DNA from: Leeuwenhoekiella sp. MAR_2009_132
Lineage (GTDB): Bacteria > Bacteroidota > Bacteroidia > Flavobacteriales > Flavobacteriaceae
Reading direction: 5' to 3'
NCBI RefSeq assembly: GCF_000687915.1
Contig: NZ_JHZY01000002.1
Coordinates: forward strand, 1,240,001-1,304,000
DNA length: 64,000 nt
Shown here: positions 55,894-64,000 of the stretch, piece by piece
Position numbering within the stretch: the stretch's first letter is position 1
Layout: every line of letters starts with the position of its first letter
Made by a program: the position numbers and the translations under genes
The notes under the pieces: model-generated
The model's database searches: none
What the model was told of the DNA's origin: nothing
Seen by the model: the letters and a program-made list of their open reading frames with translations, nothing else

Positions 55894-56537
55894 TTATTGA
55901 CAATTTTGTTTTTTAGAGCATATAAGACAAGCCCTATTCTACTGCGCACTTCTAATTTTTTAAATAAAGTATCTCGGTAATTATCTATGGTTTTGGGACT
56001 TAAACACATATCACTCGCGATTTCTTTATAGGTTTTATCTGAGCAAGCCAATACCATAAACTCCAATTCACGCTCAGAAAAATTAACGTGATCTTCATCA
56101 TTTTGCTTGTTAGAATATCCTTTTAACAGCGCTGTAGTCACATTATCTGTATAATAATGCCCCTTTTTCGCCACTTCAGTTAATGCATGATTTAAAGTAT
56201 CTGGGTGTATGTCTTTTAGCAAATAACCTTTACTCCCAGCCTTTAACATTTTAATGATGGTTTCCTCATCATCATCCATAGATAAAGCGATGGTTTTGAT
56301 ATTTGGTTTATGTTCATTAAGCCAATTTATAGTTTCAAATCCATTCATAACCGGCATATTAATATCAAGTAATATGATATCAGGATCTTGTTTTGCCGTA
56401 TCTAGTTTATTAATGAGGTCATTACCATTACGCGCCATAAAAGAAACGCTAAAACCTTCAAAACTATTTATCAACCCCTGAAGCGATTGGGCAAAAAGTA
56501 TATGGTCATCTACAACTCCCACTACACAGTTATTCAT
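55890..56537 (-). CDS. NarL/FixJ-family response regulator
   Basis: 215 residues: receiver domain with DD at 10-11, phospho-acceptor Asp58 in IILLDINMPVMNG and Lys in YLLKDI, then a LuxR-type HTH (FSERELEFMVLACSDKTYKEI, LSPKTIDNYRDTLFKKLEV). It follows the histidine kinase gene by 60 bases and is its probable partner. It likely controls the lipoprotein and membrane protein genes upstream, or unlinked genes. Confidence 0.92.
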   Translation of the reverse strand: MNNCVVGVVDDHILFAQSLQGLINSFEGFSVSFMARNGNDLINKLDTAKQDPDIILLDINMPVMNGFETINWLNEHKPNIKTIALSMDDDEETIIKMLKAGSKGYLLKDIHPDTLNHALTEVAKKGHYYTDNVTTALLKGYSNKQNDEDHVNFSERELEFMVLACSDKTYKEIASDMCLSPKTIDNYRDTLFKKLEVRSRIGLVLYALKNKIVNN

Positions 56538-56597
56538 AATTTAAGGAATATGATAGGTTAAATTTTCAATTTTAAAATTAAGCAAATAAAATGAATA

Positions 56598-57392
56598 TTA
56601 TTTTTTTAGGTACCTGATATTGAGAATCGTACCACTTCCTTTTTCTGAAAATAAATCAAAATGTGCGTTTAGTAAAGCTGCTCTGCTTTTCATATTTATT
56701 AATCCCGAACTGGTGTGCCCTTCTGCCAAATCAAAACCTACCCCGTTATCTGATGCCTGCACGTGTAACTCACTCGGTAAATATTTAAATATAAATTTTA
56801 GACTGTCTGCCTTAGCGTGTTTAATTACATTAGTTGTAAACTCCTGTATAATTCTAAAAAGAATTAAATTATCGTCTTGCGGTAAATCCCAGCATTCACC
56901 ACTAACTTCGAGGCTGGTTTTAAGAATACCTAATTTTTCAAGGCGCGTAAGTTCGTTTTCGGTGCTCTTAATAATACCCAATTGGTTAATTACTTCTTTA
57001 TTGAGACTACGTGAAAGTTCCCGAATCTCTTGTAATGATTTTGCGACCAAACTTTGTATTTCTGAAACGATTGCCGTCTCTTCTGGCTCCTGTTTTTTAA
57101 GTAATACATTAAGCTCAAGGTTCGCTACAGATAGTAATTGTCCTATATTATCGTGAAGTTCCCAACTAACATTTTTAAGTGTCATTTCTTGAATTTCAAG
57201 CTGGGTACGAGCAACTTCTTCAAGATATTGTAATTCGGCATTATTACGTTCTGTAATGAGTTTAATTTTTCGTTTTTGAAATAATGTAAATAGGATAATT
57301 ACAAGAATAAACAGGGTAAGTAACACGGCAGAGCACACAATTATAAGTACTTCAAAGGACTCGCGAAATTGCTCTTGCTCAAAAACTTGCAT
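56598..57392 (-). CDS. NarX-type sensor histidine kinase (HisKA_3 class)
   Basis: 264 residues. One transmembrane helix (about 14-38) with almost no periplasmic part, a coiled-coil linker, the HisKA_3 box LKNVSWELHDNIGQLLSVANL with His80, and an HATPase domain (FTTNVIKHAKAD, DNGVGFDLAEGHTSSGLINM). The lack of an own sensor domain suggests that another protein, perhaps the membrane protein encoded just upstream, supplies the signal (inference). Confidence 0.9.
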   Translation of the reverse strand: MQVFEQEQFRESFEVLIIVCSAVLLTLFILVIILFTLFQKRKIKLITERNNAELQYLEEVARTQLEIQEMTLKNVSWELHDNIGQLLSVANLELNVLLKKQEPEETAIVSEIQSLVAKSLQEIRELSRSLNKEVINQLGIIKSTENELTRLEKLGILKTSLEVSGECWDLPQDDNLILFRIIQEFTTNVIKHAKADSLKFIFKYLPSELHVQASDNGVGFDLAEGHTSSGLINMKSRAALLNAHFDLFSEKGSGTILNIRYLKK

Positions 57393-57468
57393 TTGATTTA
57401 CATTAAGTGACTCAATCGTAAAATGAAATAAATTTAGAAATAAAAAAGCCAGTAAAAATAAGTAAACA

Positions 57469-57491
57469 ACTTCAAATGAGACATTTGAAGT
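57469..57491. repeat. Perfect inverted repeat before the kinase gene
   Basis: Ten-base arms ACTTCAAATG and CATTTGAAGT around AGA, in the 140-base gap between the membrane protein stop and the kinase start. It could be an operator or an attenuating hairpin; the minus strand after it is T-rich. Confidence 0.6.
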
Positions 57492-57532
57492 AAAAATTCA
57501 ATAAACCTATACTTAGGTGGTCTCAATATATT

Positions 57533-58198
57533 TTAATGGCCTTCTTTAGATATTGGGTGCTCTATAGCATTTCGGTCTGCACGTATAAAAGCAATAGAAA
57601 AACAACAATACTGTATACAATTAATTAGAAATAACATAACACTAAGTATTATAGGATTTTCTTTAGACAAAAAAAATAGTGCGATGTAAAATGGTAAATA
57701 GGTAATGCAGTACACCAGAATACCGAATGATACCCAGAAATAAGGCGATAAGGTTATATGCAGTACTACTTCACGATTTAGCAATTCTATAAAATAAAAT
57801 GCCACGGTAATGATTAATAAAAAGGTTCCTAAGGCAAAAGAATAAGTCGCATTTATTAAAACCAATCCCTCGAGAACAGATACATCAACAATCCAAAAAA
57901 ATACATAAACGATAAAAAATACTTTTACAATTTGCCTCCTGAGTTTAGAAATCAATAAATAATGGTACCAACCTAAGAAAAATGCGAAGTGTATGAGCAC
58001 ATAAATATTATACAAAAGAATATTAGGTATTTTAAAGAATTCATAAGATATGCCTGCTACAAATTCATTTAAAACCACATAAATTAAAAAATACAGGATA
58101 TACTTAAACTGAAAATTTTTAAATTCTTTGTACTTCACAATACCTATAGCTACAGCTATAAGTTCTAGGTATTGCGAATAAGAGCCCAACTCATCCAT
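57533..58198 (-). CDS. Polytopic membrane protein (about 7 helices), unknown function
   Basis: 221 residues with seven hydrophobic segments spread over the whole length and a short charged C-terminal tail (RADRNAIEHPISKEGH). The layout recalls 7TM sensor domains without their output part. It lies 12 bases after the lipoprotein gene and upstream of a kinase that has no sensor of its own. Sensor role is inferred from position only. Confidence 0.7.
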   Translation of the reverse strand: MDELGSYSQYLELIAVAIGIVKYKEFKNFQFKYILYFLIYVVLNEFVAGISYEFFKIPNILLYNIYVLIHFAFFLGWYHYLLISKLRRQIVKVFFIVYVFFWIVDVSVLEGLVLINATYSFALGTFLLIITVAFYFIELLNREVVLHITLSPYFWVSFGILVYCITYLPFYIALFFLSKENPIILSVMLFLINCIQYCCFSIAFIRADRNAIEHPISKEGH

Positions 58199-58210
58199 AC
58201 AAATTCTAGT

Positions 58211-58708
58211 TTAGTAATTTGATGCCGGTGGAGTTCTTGCGTGGCCCATATTGAGAGGAGCGATTTCTAAATCATCTCCACCTTGTATAGGTGCCAGATT
58301 TATTAAAATTGTTCCTTCTTTTGCCGAACTCGTTCCTGTGGGAACTATAAATAGCGTGCCTAAACCTGCTCGTTTTCTATCACCATAATTACTAGGGTAT
58401 GCACCCTGATATATACGCAAACCCTGTACTGTCATACCTTTCTCATTAGCCTGAGATTTTGCATAAGCGATATAGGCTTCTATATCTTCTATAGACCACC
58501 AGCTCGATCTGCTTTCTTCCATCCCTAAAGCATTTTCAAGTACACGCTGTCGCGTTTCGGTATAGGTTTTATCAAGCAGTTTTGCCTCTTCAATTGAGAT
58601 TACCCCGCTAGGCGGTTTTACCATACTCATTGAATTATCTGTGCAACTTGAATACATTGCTAATAAAAATGTAATTGGTAAACCTATTTTAAATAGCTGC
58701 TTTCTCAT
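58211..58708 (-). CDS. Lipoprotein of unknown function, flavobacterial type
   Basis: 165 residues. Lipoprotein signal with Cys22 (MYSSCTDN). Blocks KTYTETRQRVLENALG, RSSWWSIEDIEAYIAYAKSQ, GLRIYQGAYPSNYGDRKRAG and TLFIVPTG look strongly patterned, like a family I have the impression of seeing beside such membrane proteins in Flavobacteriia, but I cannot name it. It starts the leftward group with the 7TM protein, kinase and regulator. Confidence 0.7.
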   Translation of the reverse strand: MRKQLFKIGLPITFLLAMYSSCTDNSMSMVKPPSGVISIEEAKLLDKTYTETRQRVLENALGMEESRSSWWSIEDIEAYIAYAKSQANEKGMTVQGLRIYQGAYPSNYGDRKRAGLGTLFIVPTGTSSAKEGTILINLAPIQGGDDLEIAPLNMGHARTPPASNY

Positions 58709-58778
58709 TATTTATAATTTTAATACCTACTTCTAAAGTATGTCTTTAAAAGCTCACATAAATAAAAAGAAAGCAAAT

Positions 58779-58795
58779 AGGGGGAAATTCCCCCT
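58779..58795. terminator. G/C-armed palindrome after pxpC, probable terminator
   Basis: AGGGGGAA and TTCCCCCT around a single A, in the 177-base gap between the pxpC stop and the lipoprotein start. On the minus strand a T-rich tract follows, so it can end the pxp transcript; an operator role is an alternative. Confidence 0.5.
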
Positions 58796-58885
58796 TAAAA
58801 TGAGGTCTTTATAGCAAAATTAGCTTGTGATAGAAATATCTTAAATATTATACAAGTATAATTTAAAATAATAAATATTTTTATG

Positions 58886-59749
58886 CTACGCTGAAGTTAA
58901 CGTAAAGCGCACACCCATTCCCGGAGTTTTCTGTGAAAGTCTACATAAACCTATTTCCTGAATTTGTAGGACTCTGGGATAACCTCCTGTAACCTGACAA
59001 TCTCGCATTAAAGCTATAAGGCTTCCTCCAGGAGTTAGTTGAATTGTTCCAGGCAGAACAGGACCCGTAAGTATGCCTTTTAAGGTATTTGGTAGGCGCT
59101 CTTTAAATGGAATTGCCATTCTGTTTCCCGCTGGAGTTAGGGTATAATCAATTGTAAATAAGCGCCCTTGTAGAGCTTGAGGAAGTAAATCAAATTCCGG
59201 TCCCTTATAAACCGGTATCTCCTTAGAAAAAAGCTGCTCGCTATCAACTACAACACGAGCACCAGCACTATCTTTTGAAGTTGCTGCAGATAATAGCAAT
59301 AAATCATCTTTTTGCAAACGTGAGGTATTTGTAATCCCAGCATAAAAGCTACAACTTCCTAATACCTTCTTAGACTTGAAGCCTCCCCATACTGCTAAAT
59401 ACGCTCTAAAGCCTTTTTTAAGAGCCTTAAAACTTAATATTGCATTCTTTGACACATAATATGCTTTAGCATTAGAAATAGGCTTATTGTCAAGATAAAC
59501 CTCAAACTCTGCTCCACAAATACAAATCTGTGTTGCCTCTTTAAAGTGAAGTTCGGGACCGGTCATCGTAATTTCTAAAACTGCCGCATTTTTAGAATTA
59601 TTGAGCAATAAATTTGCCCGAGCTGCAGAAAGACTATCCATAACTCCACTTACGGGAACGCCATAATGTGAAAAGCCTCGCCTACCTAAATCTTGAATAC
59701 TTGTATAAAATCCAGGTTTGATTACGCGTACTTCATTCATCGATCTCAC
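58886..59749 (-). CDS. pxpC: 5-oxoprolinase subunit PxpC
   Basis: 287 residues. With PxpA and PxpB it opens 5-oxo-L-proline to L-glutamate with ATP. Family start GFYTSIQDLGRRGFSHYGVP, VSGVMDSLSAARANLLLNN, then GSCSFYAG, TPAGNRMAIPF and a C-terminal CQVTGGYPRVLQI block. An alternative ATG at 59740 would also fit. Overlaps pxpB by 17 bases. Confidence 0.93.
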   Translation of the reverse strand: MRSMNEVRVIKPGFYTSIQDLGRRGFSHYGVPVSGVMDSLSAARANLLLNNSKNAAVLEITMTGPELHFKEATQICICGAEFEVYLDNKPISNAKAYYVSKNAILSFKALKKGFRAYLAVWGGFKSKKVLGSCSFYAGITNTSRLQKDDLLLLSAATSKDSAGARVVVDSEQLFSKEIPVYKGPEFDLLPQALQGRLFTIDYTLTPAGNRMAIPFKERLPNTLKGILTGPVLPGTIQLTPGGSLIALMRDCQVTGGYPRVLQIQEIGLCRLSQKTPGMGVRFTLTSA

Positions 59750-60461
59750 ATTTTAACTGAAAGTTTCCACTTCGTATTGCATCTTTTATGTGATGGTATT
59801 CCGGTTTTGAAATGGCATAAAACTGAATGCGATCACCAGCTTCAAAAATGCTTGGCTTTTCAGCTTCTACTTCGAATAAATTAATGGGTGAATTGCCTAT
59901 AATTTGCCATCCTGCAGGGCTGCTATTCGGGTATATCCCGGTTTGATTTTCAGCTATACCAACAGCTCCTTTCATTACCGCTTTTCGAGGTTCATATTTT
60001 CGCGAGGTAGCGAGTCGGTTATCCATTCCACCCAGGTATAAAAAACCGGGTAAAAATCCCATAAAATAGAGTGTATAAATAGGTGCTGTATGCAACTGAA
60101 TTACTTCGTTTACTGTTAACGATTTTAGAGCTGACAAAGCCTCCAGATCAAGGCCAAATTCGAGATCATAACATACCGGTATTTTGAATAAATTTCCTTT
60201 ATAAACTTTAGACTCAACGCTGCTAAAATCAATAGTCTGAAGTGCTTTTAAATCATCATAGATATATTCTATTGAATTATTATAACTTACTAATAATGAA
60301 TTATATGTATTATTTACATAAACCGTTGATTTAATTATGTTTTCAACCAAATAATCTTTTACACCCAGGAGCCAAAACAAGTTTTCAGGAGCTATCTTAA
60401 AATCCCATTGCAGCAGAATACTACACTCTCCAAATCTGTTTATTTTAGGTTTTAAATTCAA
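59733..60461 (-). CDS. pxpB: 5-oxoprolinase subunit PxpB
   Basis: 242 residues. KipI/allophanate hydrolase subunit 1 fold: FGECSILLQWDF start, IPVCYDLEFGLDL, the MGFLPGFLYLGGMDNRLAT block, VGIAENQTGIYP and SSPAGWQIIGNSPINLF. Overlaps pxpA by 4 bases and pxpC by 17, so the three subunits are made together. The sporulation inhibitor KipI is the same family, but this context makes 5-oxoprolinase the clear choice. Confidence 0.93.
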   Translation of the reverse strand: MNLKPKINRFGECSILLQWDFKIAPENLFWLLGVKDYLVENIIKSTVYVNNTYNSLLVSYNNSIEYIYDDLKALQTIDFSSVESKVYKGNLFKIPVCYDLEFGLDLEALSALKSLTVNEVIQLHTAPIYTLYFMGFLPGFLYLGGMDNRLATSRKYEPRKAVMKGAVGIAENQTGIYPNSSPAGWQIIGNSPINLFEVEAEKPSIFEAGDRIQFYAISKPEYHHIKDAIRSGNFQLKCEIDE

Positions 60462-61210
60462 ATTACGGTTTGTATTTTAATAGCATTCGTATTTAGTTCT
60501 TTGTTTAAAAGCTTTACGATTTCTACGGCTTTTGGTGTATCACCGTGCACGCAAATAGTATCAATCTTTGCGCTTATAAATTCGCCAGAAAACGTTCTTA
60601 TTTTATGGTTTAAAACCATATTTAAAACGTGTTCTACAACATCGATTTTTGCTGTAATAATAGCATCATTTTTTGACCTCGAAACTAAACTTCCGTCGGG
60701 CTCATAATTACGATCTGCAAAAGCTTCATAAATCACTTTAATTCTTCCTTCTGCAACGCGACTCATCATAGAATTAAAAGGAGCATAAACCGGAATTGAA
60801 GGGTACAATTCTTCGATTAAATCTATTACCAATTCAGCATAACGTTTATCTTTTGCACATAAATTATAAAGTGCGCCGTGGGTTTTGATATGATGCAATG
60901 CTACGTCCTGTTCTTTGCAAGCTATGGCAACCTTTTCTATTTGTTTCCGTAGTGAAATGCCTAATTCTTTAAAAGATAATGGCATAATTATTCTTCCAAA
61001 ATTAGCCCGATCAGGAAAGGAAGGATGCGCCCCTACTCCAACATTATGCTTTTTTGCAAGTGCAACTACGCGATTTATGGTTTCTACATCTCCGGCATGT
61101 ACACCACAGGCAAGATTGCACGAACTTATATAAGGCATCAACGCAGCCTCATTACCTATGCCCTCACCCAGATCGCAATTAATATCTATAAAATGAGTTT
61201 CTAATTTCAT
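60458..61210 (-). CDS. pxpA: 5-oxoprolinase subunit PxpA (LamB/YcsF)
   Basis: 250 residues. IDINCDLGEGIGNEAALMPY, CNLACGVHAGD, GAHPSFPDRANFGR and HHIKTHGALYN are the LamB/YcsF hallmarks. Starts within the end of the Nramp-like gene (4-base overlap), tying the transporter tightly to 5-oxoproline breakdown. Confidence 0.95.
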   Translation of the reverse strand: MKLETHFIDINCDLGEGIGNEAALMPYISSCNLACGVHAGDVETINRVVALAKKHNVGVGAHPSFPDRANFGRIIMPLSFKELGISLRKQIEKVAIACKEQDVALHHIKTHGALYNLCAKDKRYAELVIDLIEELYPSIPVYAPFNSMMSRVAEGRIKVIYEAFADRNYEPDGSLVSRSKNDAIITAKIDVVEHVLNMVLNHKIRTFSGEFISAKIDTICVHGDTPKAVEIVKLLNKELNTNAIKIQTVI

Positions 61211-62430
61211 AAAATTCCTAATACACTTAAAATTGCACGCGTTCCTAAAATGACAGTAATTAAGAGTATAACAAGACTTGCAGCATTTTTAAATTTTGAA
61301 TTTCGGTAAGATCCTAATAATTCAGTTCGATTTGCCAGCCAGATTAGAATACCCGCAATTACGGGTAATAAGATACCATTTGCGATTTGTGCAAATTGTA
61401 TGATTTGTATGGGTTTAATACCAAATGCGGCCAGAGTGACTCCAAGAATCAAAATAATCATCCACGTTATTCTAAAATAACGCGATTTAAGCCCTTCTTC
61501 CAGGTTTAAACACCCTTGTGCAACATATGCTGCTGCAAGTGGTGCAGTGATCGCAGAAGTGATTCCTGCAGCAAAGAGTCCTAACCCAATACAGTAACGG
61601 GCAGCACTTCCGTAAAGAGGTTCTAGACTTTGAGCAAGACTTGTGGCGCTGTTTACATTTTCACCGCTTAAGGAACTGGCTGCTATTATCACGCACATAG
61701 ATACCAAGCCTCCCAAAATTACAGCTACTATTGTATCTCTTCTGGCTGCAGGTAGGTCTGCCTTGTTTTTCCATTTTTGATTTACCAGCGAGGCGTGTAG
61801 AAATAAGTTATACGGTACAACGGTTGTGCCTACTAAAGCGACGATCATTAAAATGCTTCCATCAGGAAATGAAGGAACAAAACTATTTTTTAGTAATTCA
61901 AAAACGTCTGGTTTAGTTAAAACTGCAGTAATCACAAACGATAAGCTCATTAAAATTACTAATATCAGAAATACCTTTTCAAGCACTTTATAATTGCCTA
62001 TATACAATAAAATAAATGCAATACCCCCTATTAAAAAACTATACCCGTTTACCGAAATTCCTTTTAAAACAAATACTCCGCTTTTTCCTAAAGCCTGTAG
62101 CCCCAGAACTCCGCCGCTTATATTACCGCCTTCGTAGGCTGCATTACCTAATACAATTGCTGCTAATACGAGGCCTAAAATAAATTTACGCAGTATACCG
62201 TGCGGTAATTGTGTACGTAATACCTGAGAAAGTCCCATTTGAGAAACTAGACCTATACGCGCTGCGGTTTCCTGTAAAATTACGGTCGCTACAATAGAAA
62301 GCGTCATTGCCCACAATAACGTAAACCCAAATTGCACTCCGGCAAGTGTACAAACGGTTACCGTGCCGGGACCTATAAAGGCAGCAGCAATTAAGGCTCC
62401 GGGTCCTATATTTTTAAAAGGATTTCGCAT
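61207..62430 (-). CDS. Nramp-fold transporter lacking canonical metal-binding residues
   Basis: 407 residues with about 11 helices and clear Nramp likeness (GPGALIAAAFIGPG; ALVGTTVVPYNLFLHASLV; FAAGITSAITAPLAAAYVAQG). In canonical Mn/Fe transporters helix 1 has DPGN and helix 6 has a MPH motif; here they read GPGT (Gly20, Thr23) and VPY (Val205, Tyr207), so the Asp, Asn and Met ligands and the His are all gone. It is the first gene of the leftward operon and overlaps pxpA by 4 bases. A carrier for 5-oxoproline or another organic substrate is more likely than a metal importer (inference). Confidence 0.85.
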   Translation of the reverse strand: MRNPFKNIGPGALIAAAFIGPGTVTVCTLAGVQFGFTLLWAMTLSIVATVILQETAARIGLVSQMGLSQVLRTQLPHGILRKFILGLVLAAIVLGNAAYEGGNISGGVLGLQALGKSGVFVLKGISVNGYSFLIGGIAFILLYIGNYKVLEKVFLILVILMSLSFVITAVLTKPDVFELLKNSFVPSFPDGSILMIVALVGTTVVPYNLFLHASLVNQKWKNKADLPAARRDTIVAVILGGLVSMCVIIAASSLSGENVNSATSLAQSLEPLYGSAARYCIGLGLFAAGITSAITAPLAAAYVAQGCLNLEEGLKSRYFRITWMIILILGVTLAAFGIKPIQIIQFAQIANGILLPVIAGILIWLANRTELLGSYRNSKFKNAASLVILLITVILGTRAILSVLGIL

Positions 62431-62570
62431 AAATGAATCGTAAGTTTTAAATATAAAAATAATGCCGCGTTACAAGAAACGATACGGATACAAAAACAGA
62501 TTGAAGTATACGCGTAACTAAAATGATTAAAATCTTAATTTAGAGGTGTTAAGCTAATATTTATACCGTC

Positions 62571-63308
62571 ATGAACTCCAGAAAACCGAATAAAATATAC
62601 AAATCACTCCATTTAAATTACAATACTGATAATGGAGTCTGGCTGCATCAAGGCAAAACCCTGCGTAAAATTGTAGGCACGGCAGGAATGCTTCTCCCCA
62701 TTTTATTACTAGCAATATCCTTAACCTTTTTTGAACTTCACGGTCCTTTAGAATCTATTAGTCATTATTATTTTACAAGAGCCTCTACCCTTTTTACCGT
62801 AATAGTAAGTCTTATAGGAATTTTCTTAATCGTTTATAGCGGTGAAGAACGTATAGACTTTTGGGTTTCTAATATAGCAGGTTTTTTTGCACTCTGTGTT
62901 GCATTTTTTCCTACTACAAACTTGGCAACAACCTGTTGTGATGTCACTTTACCCTATGCAGTAACATATTTTGAAGAACAGACCGAAGGATGGAGCTCCC
63001 TGTTTCATTATTTTTCTGCTGCTGTTTTTTTACTTGCCCTGGCCTTTATGTCGCTATTTCTATTTGTAAAATCTGATACGCCAAAAGGAAAACGCTGTAT
63101 TGAAAAAGTACGCCGTAATCGGGTTTATCGCATCTGCGGAATTCTAATGCTGGCAGCTATAGTGGTTATTTTGTTAGGCACATTAAATTTAATTAATGAG
63201 GAATTTTACGATAATTATAAACTTACCTTCTGGATGGAAGCTCTTGCGGTAGAATGCTTTGGCTTTAGCTGGCTGGTTAAGGGAGAAGCTTTAATGGGTG
63301 ACAAATAA
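62571..63308 (+). CDS. Polytopic membrane protein, unknown function
   Basis: 245 residues with about six hydrophobic segments (near 34-55, 66-90, 95-115, 142-165, 183-203 and 215-235) and a roughly 30-residue basic N-terminus. A conserved-looking loop carries TTCCDVTLPYAVTYFEEQ, and SISHYYFTRA follows helix 1. Distantly like DUF998 proteins, but I would not assign it. It is divergent from the Nramp-like gene. Confidence 0.65.
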   Translation: MNSRKPNKIYKSLHLNYNTDNGVWLHQGKTLRKIVGTAGMLLPILLLAISLTFFELHGPLESISHYYFTRASTLFTVIVSLIGIFLIVYSGEERIDFWVSNIAGFFALCVAFFPTTNLATTCCDVTLPYAVTYFEEQTEGWSSLFHYFSAAVFLLALAFMSLFLFVKSDTPKGKRCIEKVRRNRVYRICGILMLAAIVVILLGTLNLINEEFYDNYKLTFWMEALAVECFGFSWLVKGEALMGDK

Positions 63309-63385
63309 AACTTAAAATTTTATGCCTACTGAAAAGAGAATGCATTTAAATAGTACTTTTCGTCTAAAATTTAAGACCTCTTATT

Positions 63386-64000
63386 ATGAACCTAAAAGCA
63401 TTGTATTTTCTTGCTTTACTTCCTTTGGCGATCACATCTTGCGACACTGCAAGCTCTGATGATGAAAATCCTGAAACGCAAAATCCTGCACTCCGTGTGC
63501 AAATAACTACTAACACCGCTACTCCATTTATAGATTATATACTCGAAGCTGAAATTAAAACCTCTAATTCTATCAAAGAAGTTGAAGTTACAGATGATGG
63601 AGGAGCTTCGTATACGGCAAGAGAATCTAGTGAACCAGACGGACAGGGTACTCAGGTAAAATTATATTTCAGTTATGCCACTTTAGGAACCCGTAAATTA
63701 GAGTTTAAAGTCACAGACATTTACGGTCAGGTGGTGCCGTTTAGTGAAACCATAACCGTAACCCGTGGCAATGCAGTACGTATTCTTTCTGCGGAAGTGA
63801 TTTCGTTTTATAAAAAAGATCAAACCTGGGACCCAGAGTTTGCAGATACAGATGTAAACAGACTTGCAGATGTAGGGATTGGTCTTCTAAAATCAAAACT
63901 TAACGACCGCTTTGGAGGTACTGACTACACAATGTACCGGTGGTACATTTCAGAATCCCGTCAAAATCAATCTAATCTGTTTTTTGATTTAACTGATGAA
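63386..64000 (+). CDS. Lipoprotein with beta-sandwich repeats, 3' end outside window
   Basis: ATG at 63386, frame open to the window end (205 residues seen). Lipoprotein signal with Cys19 (LAITSCDTASSDDE), then a disordered acidic linker and a beta-rich region with an Ig/PKD-like stretch (SYATLGTRKLEFKVTDIYG) typical of Bacteroidetes surface proteins. From about residue 135 the sequence (DQTWDPEFADTDVNRLADV) starts another domain that is cut off. Function unknown. Confidence 0.75.
   Translation, partial: MNLKALYFLALLPLAITSCDTASSDDENPETQNPALRVQITTNTATPFIDYILEAEIKTSNSIKEVEVTDDGGASYTARESSEPDGQGTQVKLYFSYATLGTRKLEFKVTDIYGQVVPFSETITVTRGNAVRILSAEVISFYKKDQTWDPEFADTDVNRLADVGIGLLKSKLNDRFGGTDYTMYRWYISESRQNQSNLFFDLTDE

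Noticed and set aside
61207-62430. Mn/Fe importer MntH
   Set aside because: The residues that bind the metal in helices 1 and 6 are all replaced.
1-64000. tRNA, rRNA, CRISPR, insertion sequences, prophage or integrase
   Set aside because: I looked in all larger gaps and found no cloverleaf, repeat-spacer pattern, transposase or integrase frame.

Overview
The window is chromosomal DNA from a Bacteroidetes bacterium, most likely a marine or environmental member of the Flavobacteriaceae (inference). The evidence is low GC content, a SusC/SusD pair, many short Bacteroidetes-type lipoproteins (DUF5686 and DUF6503-like families), a GH115 enzyme with Flavobacteriia-style signal peptides, and promoters of the Bacteroidetes form TAnnTTTG. 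I see no rRNA, tRNA, CRISPR array, insertion sequence or phage gene. Genes are closely packed, and several convergent pairs overlap at their stop codons.

Layout. 1-647: 3' end of a UvrD-type helicase. 795-2874: operon of a YqcI/YcgG (GntA-like) haem N-oxygenase homologue, a DUF1989 protein, a SemiSWEET transporter and a membrane protein, closed by a strong terminator. 2952-3422: two small genes. 3821-14767: a compact glucuronoxylan utilization locus read leftwards (LacI regulator, then susC-susD-GH115-SDR reductase-uxuA) with two LacI-type operator sequences in front of susC, one overlapping the predicted -33 box. 14921-18999: ybbP/ybbA ABC exporter with a divergent tesA-like esterase lipoprotein. 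19086-24348: MFS transporter, esterase lipoprotein, type II NADH dehydrogenase, ECF sigma factor and its membrane partner. 24528-28786: a predicted secreted dikinase with the domain order of glucan water dikinase, followed by a beta-lactamase-fold serine hydrolase. 29154-32983: a PAS-rich histidine kinase with an internal tandem duplication, and its CheY-like partner.

33092-41591 is a molybdenum island: a YdeP-type molybdopterin oxidoreductase divergent from moeA, a ModE-like regulator, mobA, moaD, moeB-rhodanese, moaE, a moaC-moaB fusion and moaA, which is almost the full cofactor pathway. 41609-50349 carries a zinc-ribbon protein, a DUF4202 protein, a divergent GT5 glycogen synthase, an MscS channel, a Crp-family regulator, pabB, a CsbD stress protein and two lipoproteins. 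50432-55893 carries smpB, a DUF5686 outer-membrane protein, a lipoprotein, a DinB-like protein and an aldehyde dehydrogenase. 55890-58708 is a leftward group of lipoprotein, membrane protein, histidine kinase and NarL-type regulator. 58886-62430 is the 5-oxoprolinase operon pxpABC, translationally coupled to an Nramp-fold transporter that lacks the canonical metal-binding residues. 62571-64000 holds a membrane protein and a truncated lipoprotein gene.

The items I find most worth following are the Nramp-like protein tied to pxpABC (possibly a 5-oxoproline carrier), the secreted GWD-like dikinase plus serine hydrolase pair, the GntA-like/DUF1989/SemiSWEET operon, and the lipoprotein/membrane protein/two-component cluster.
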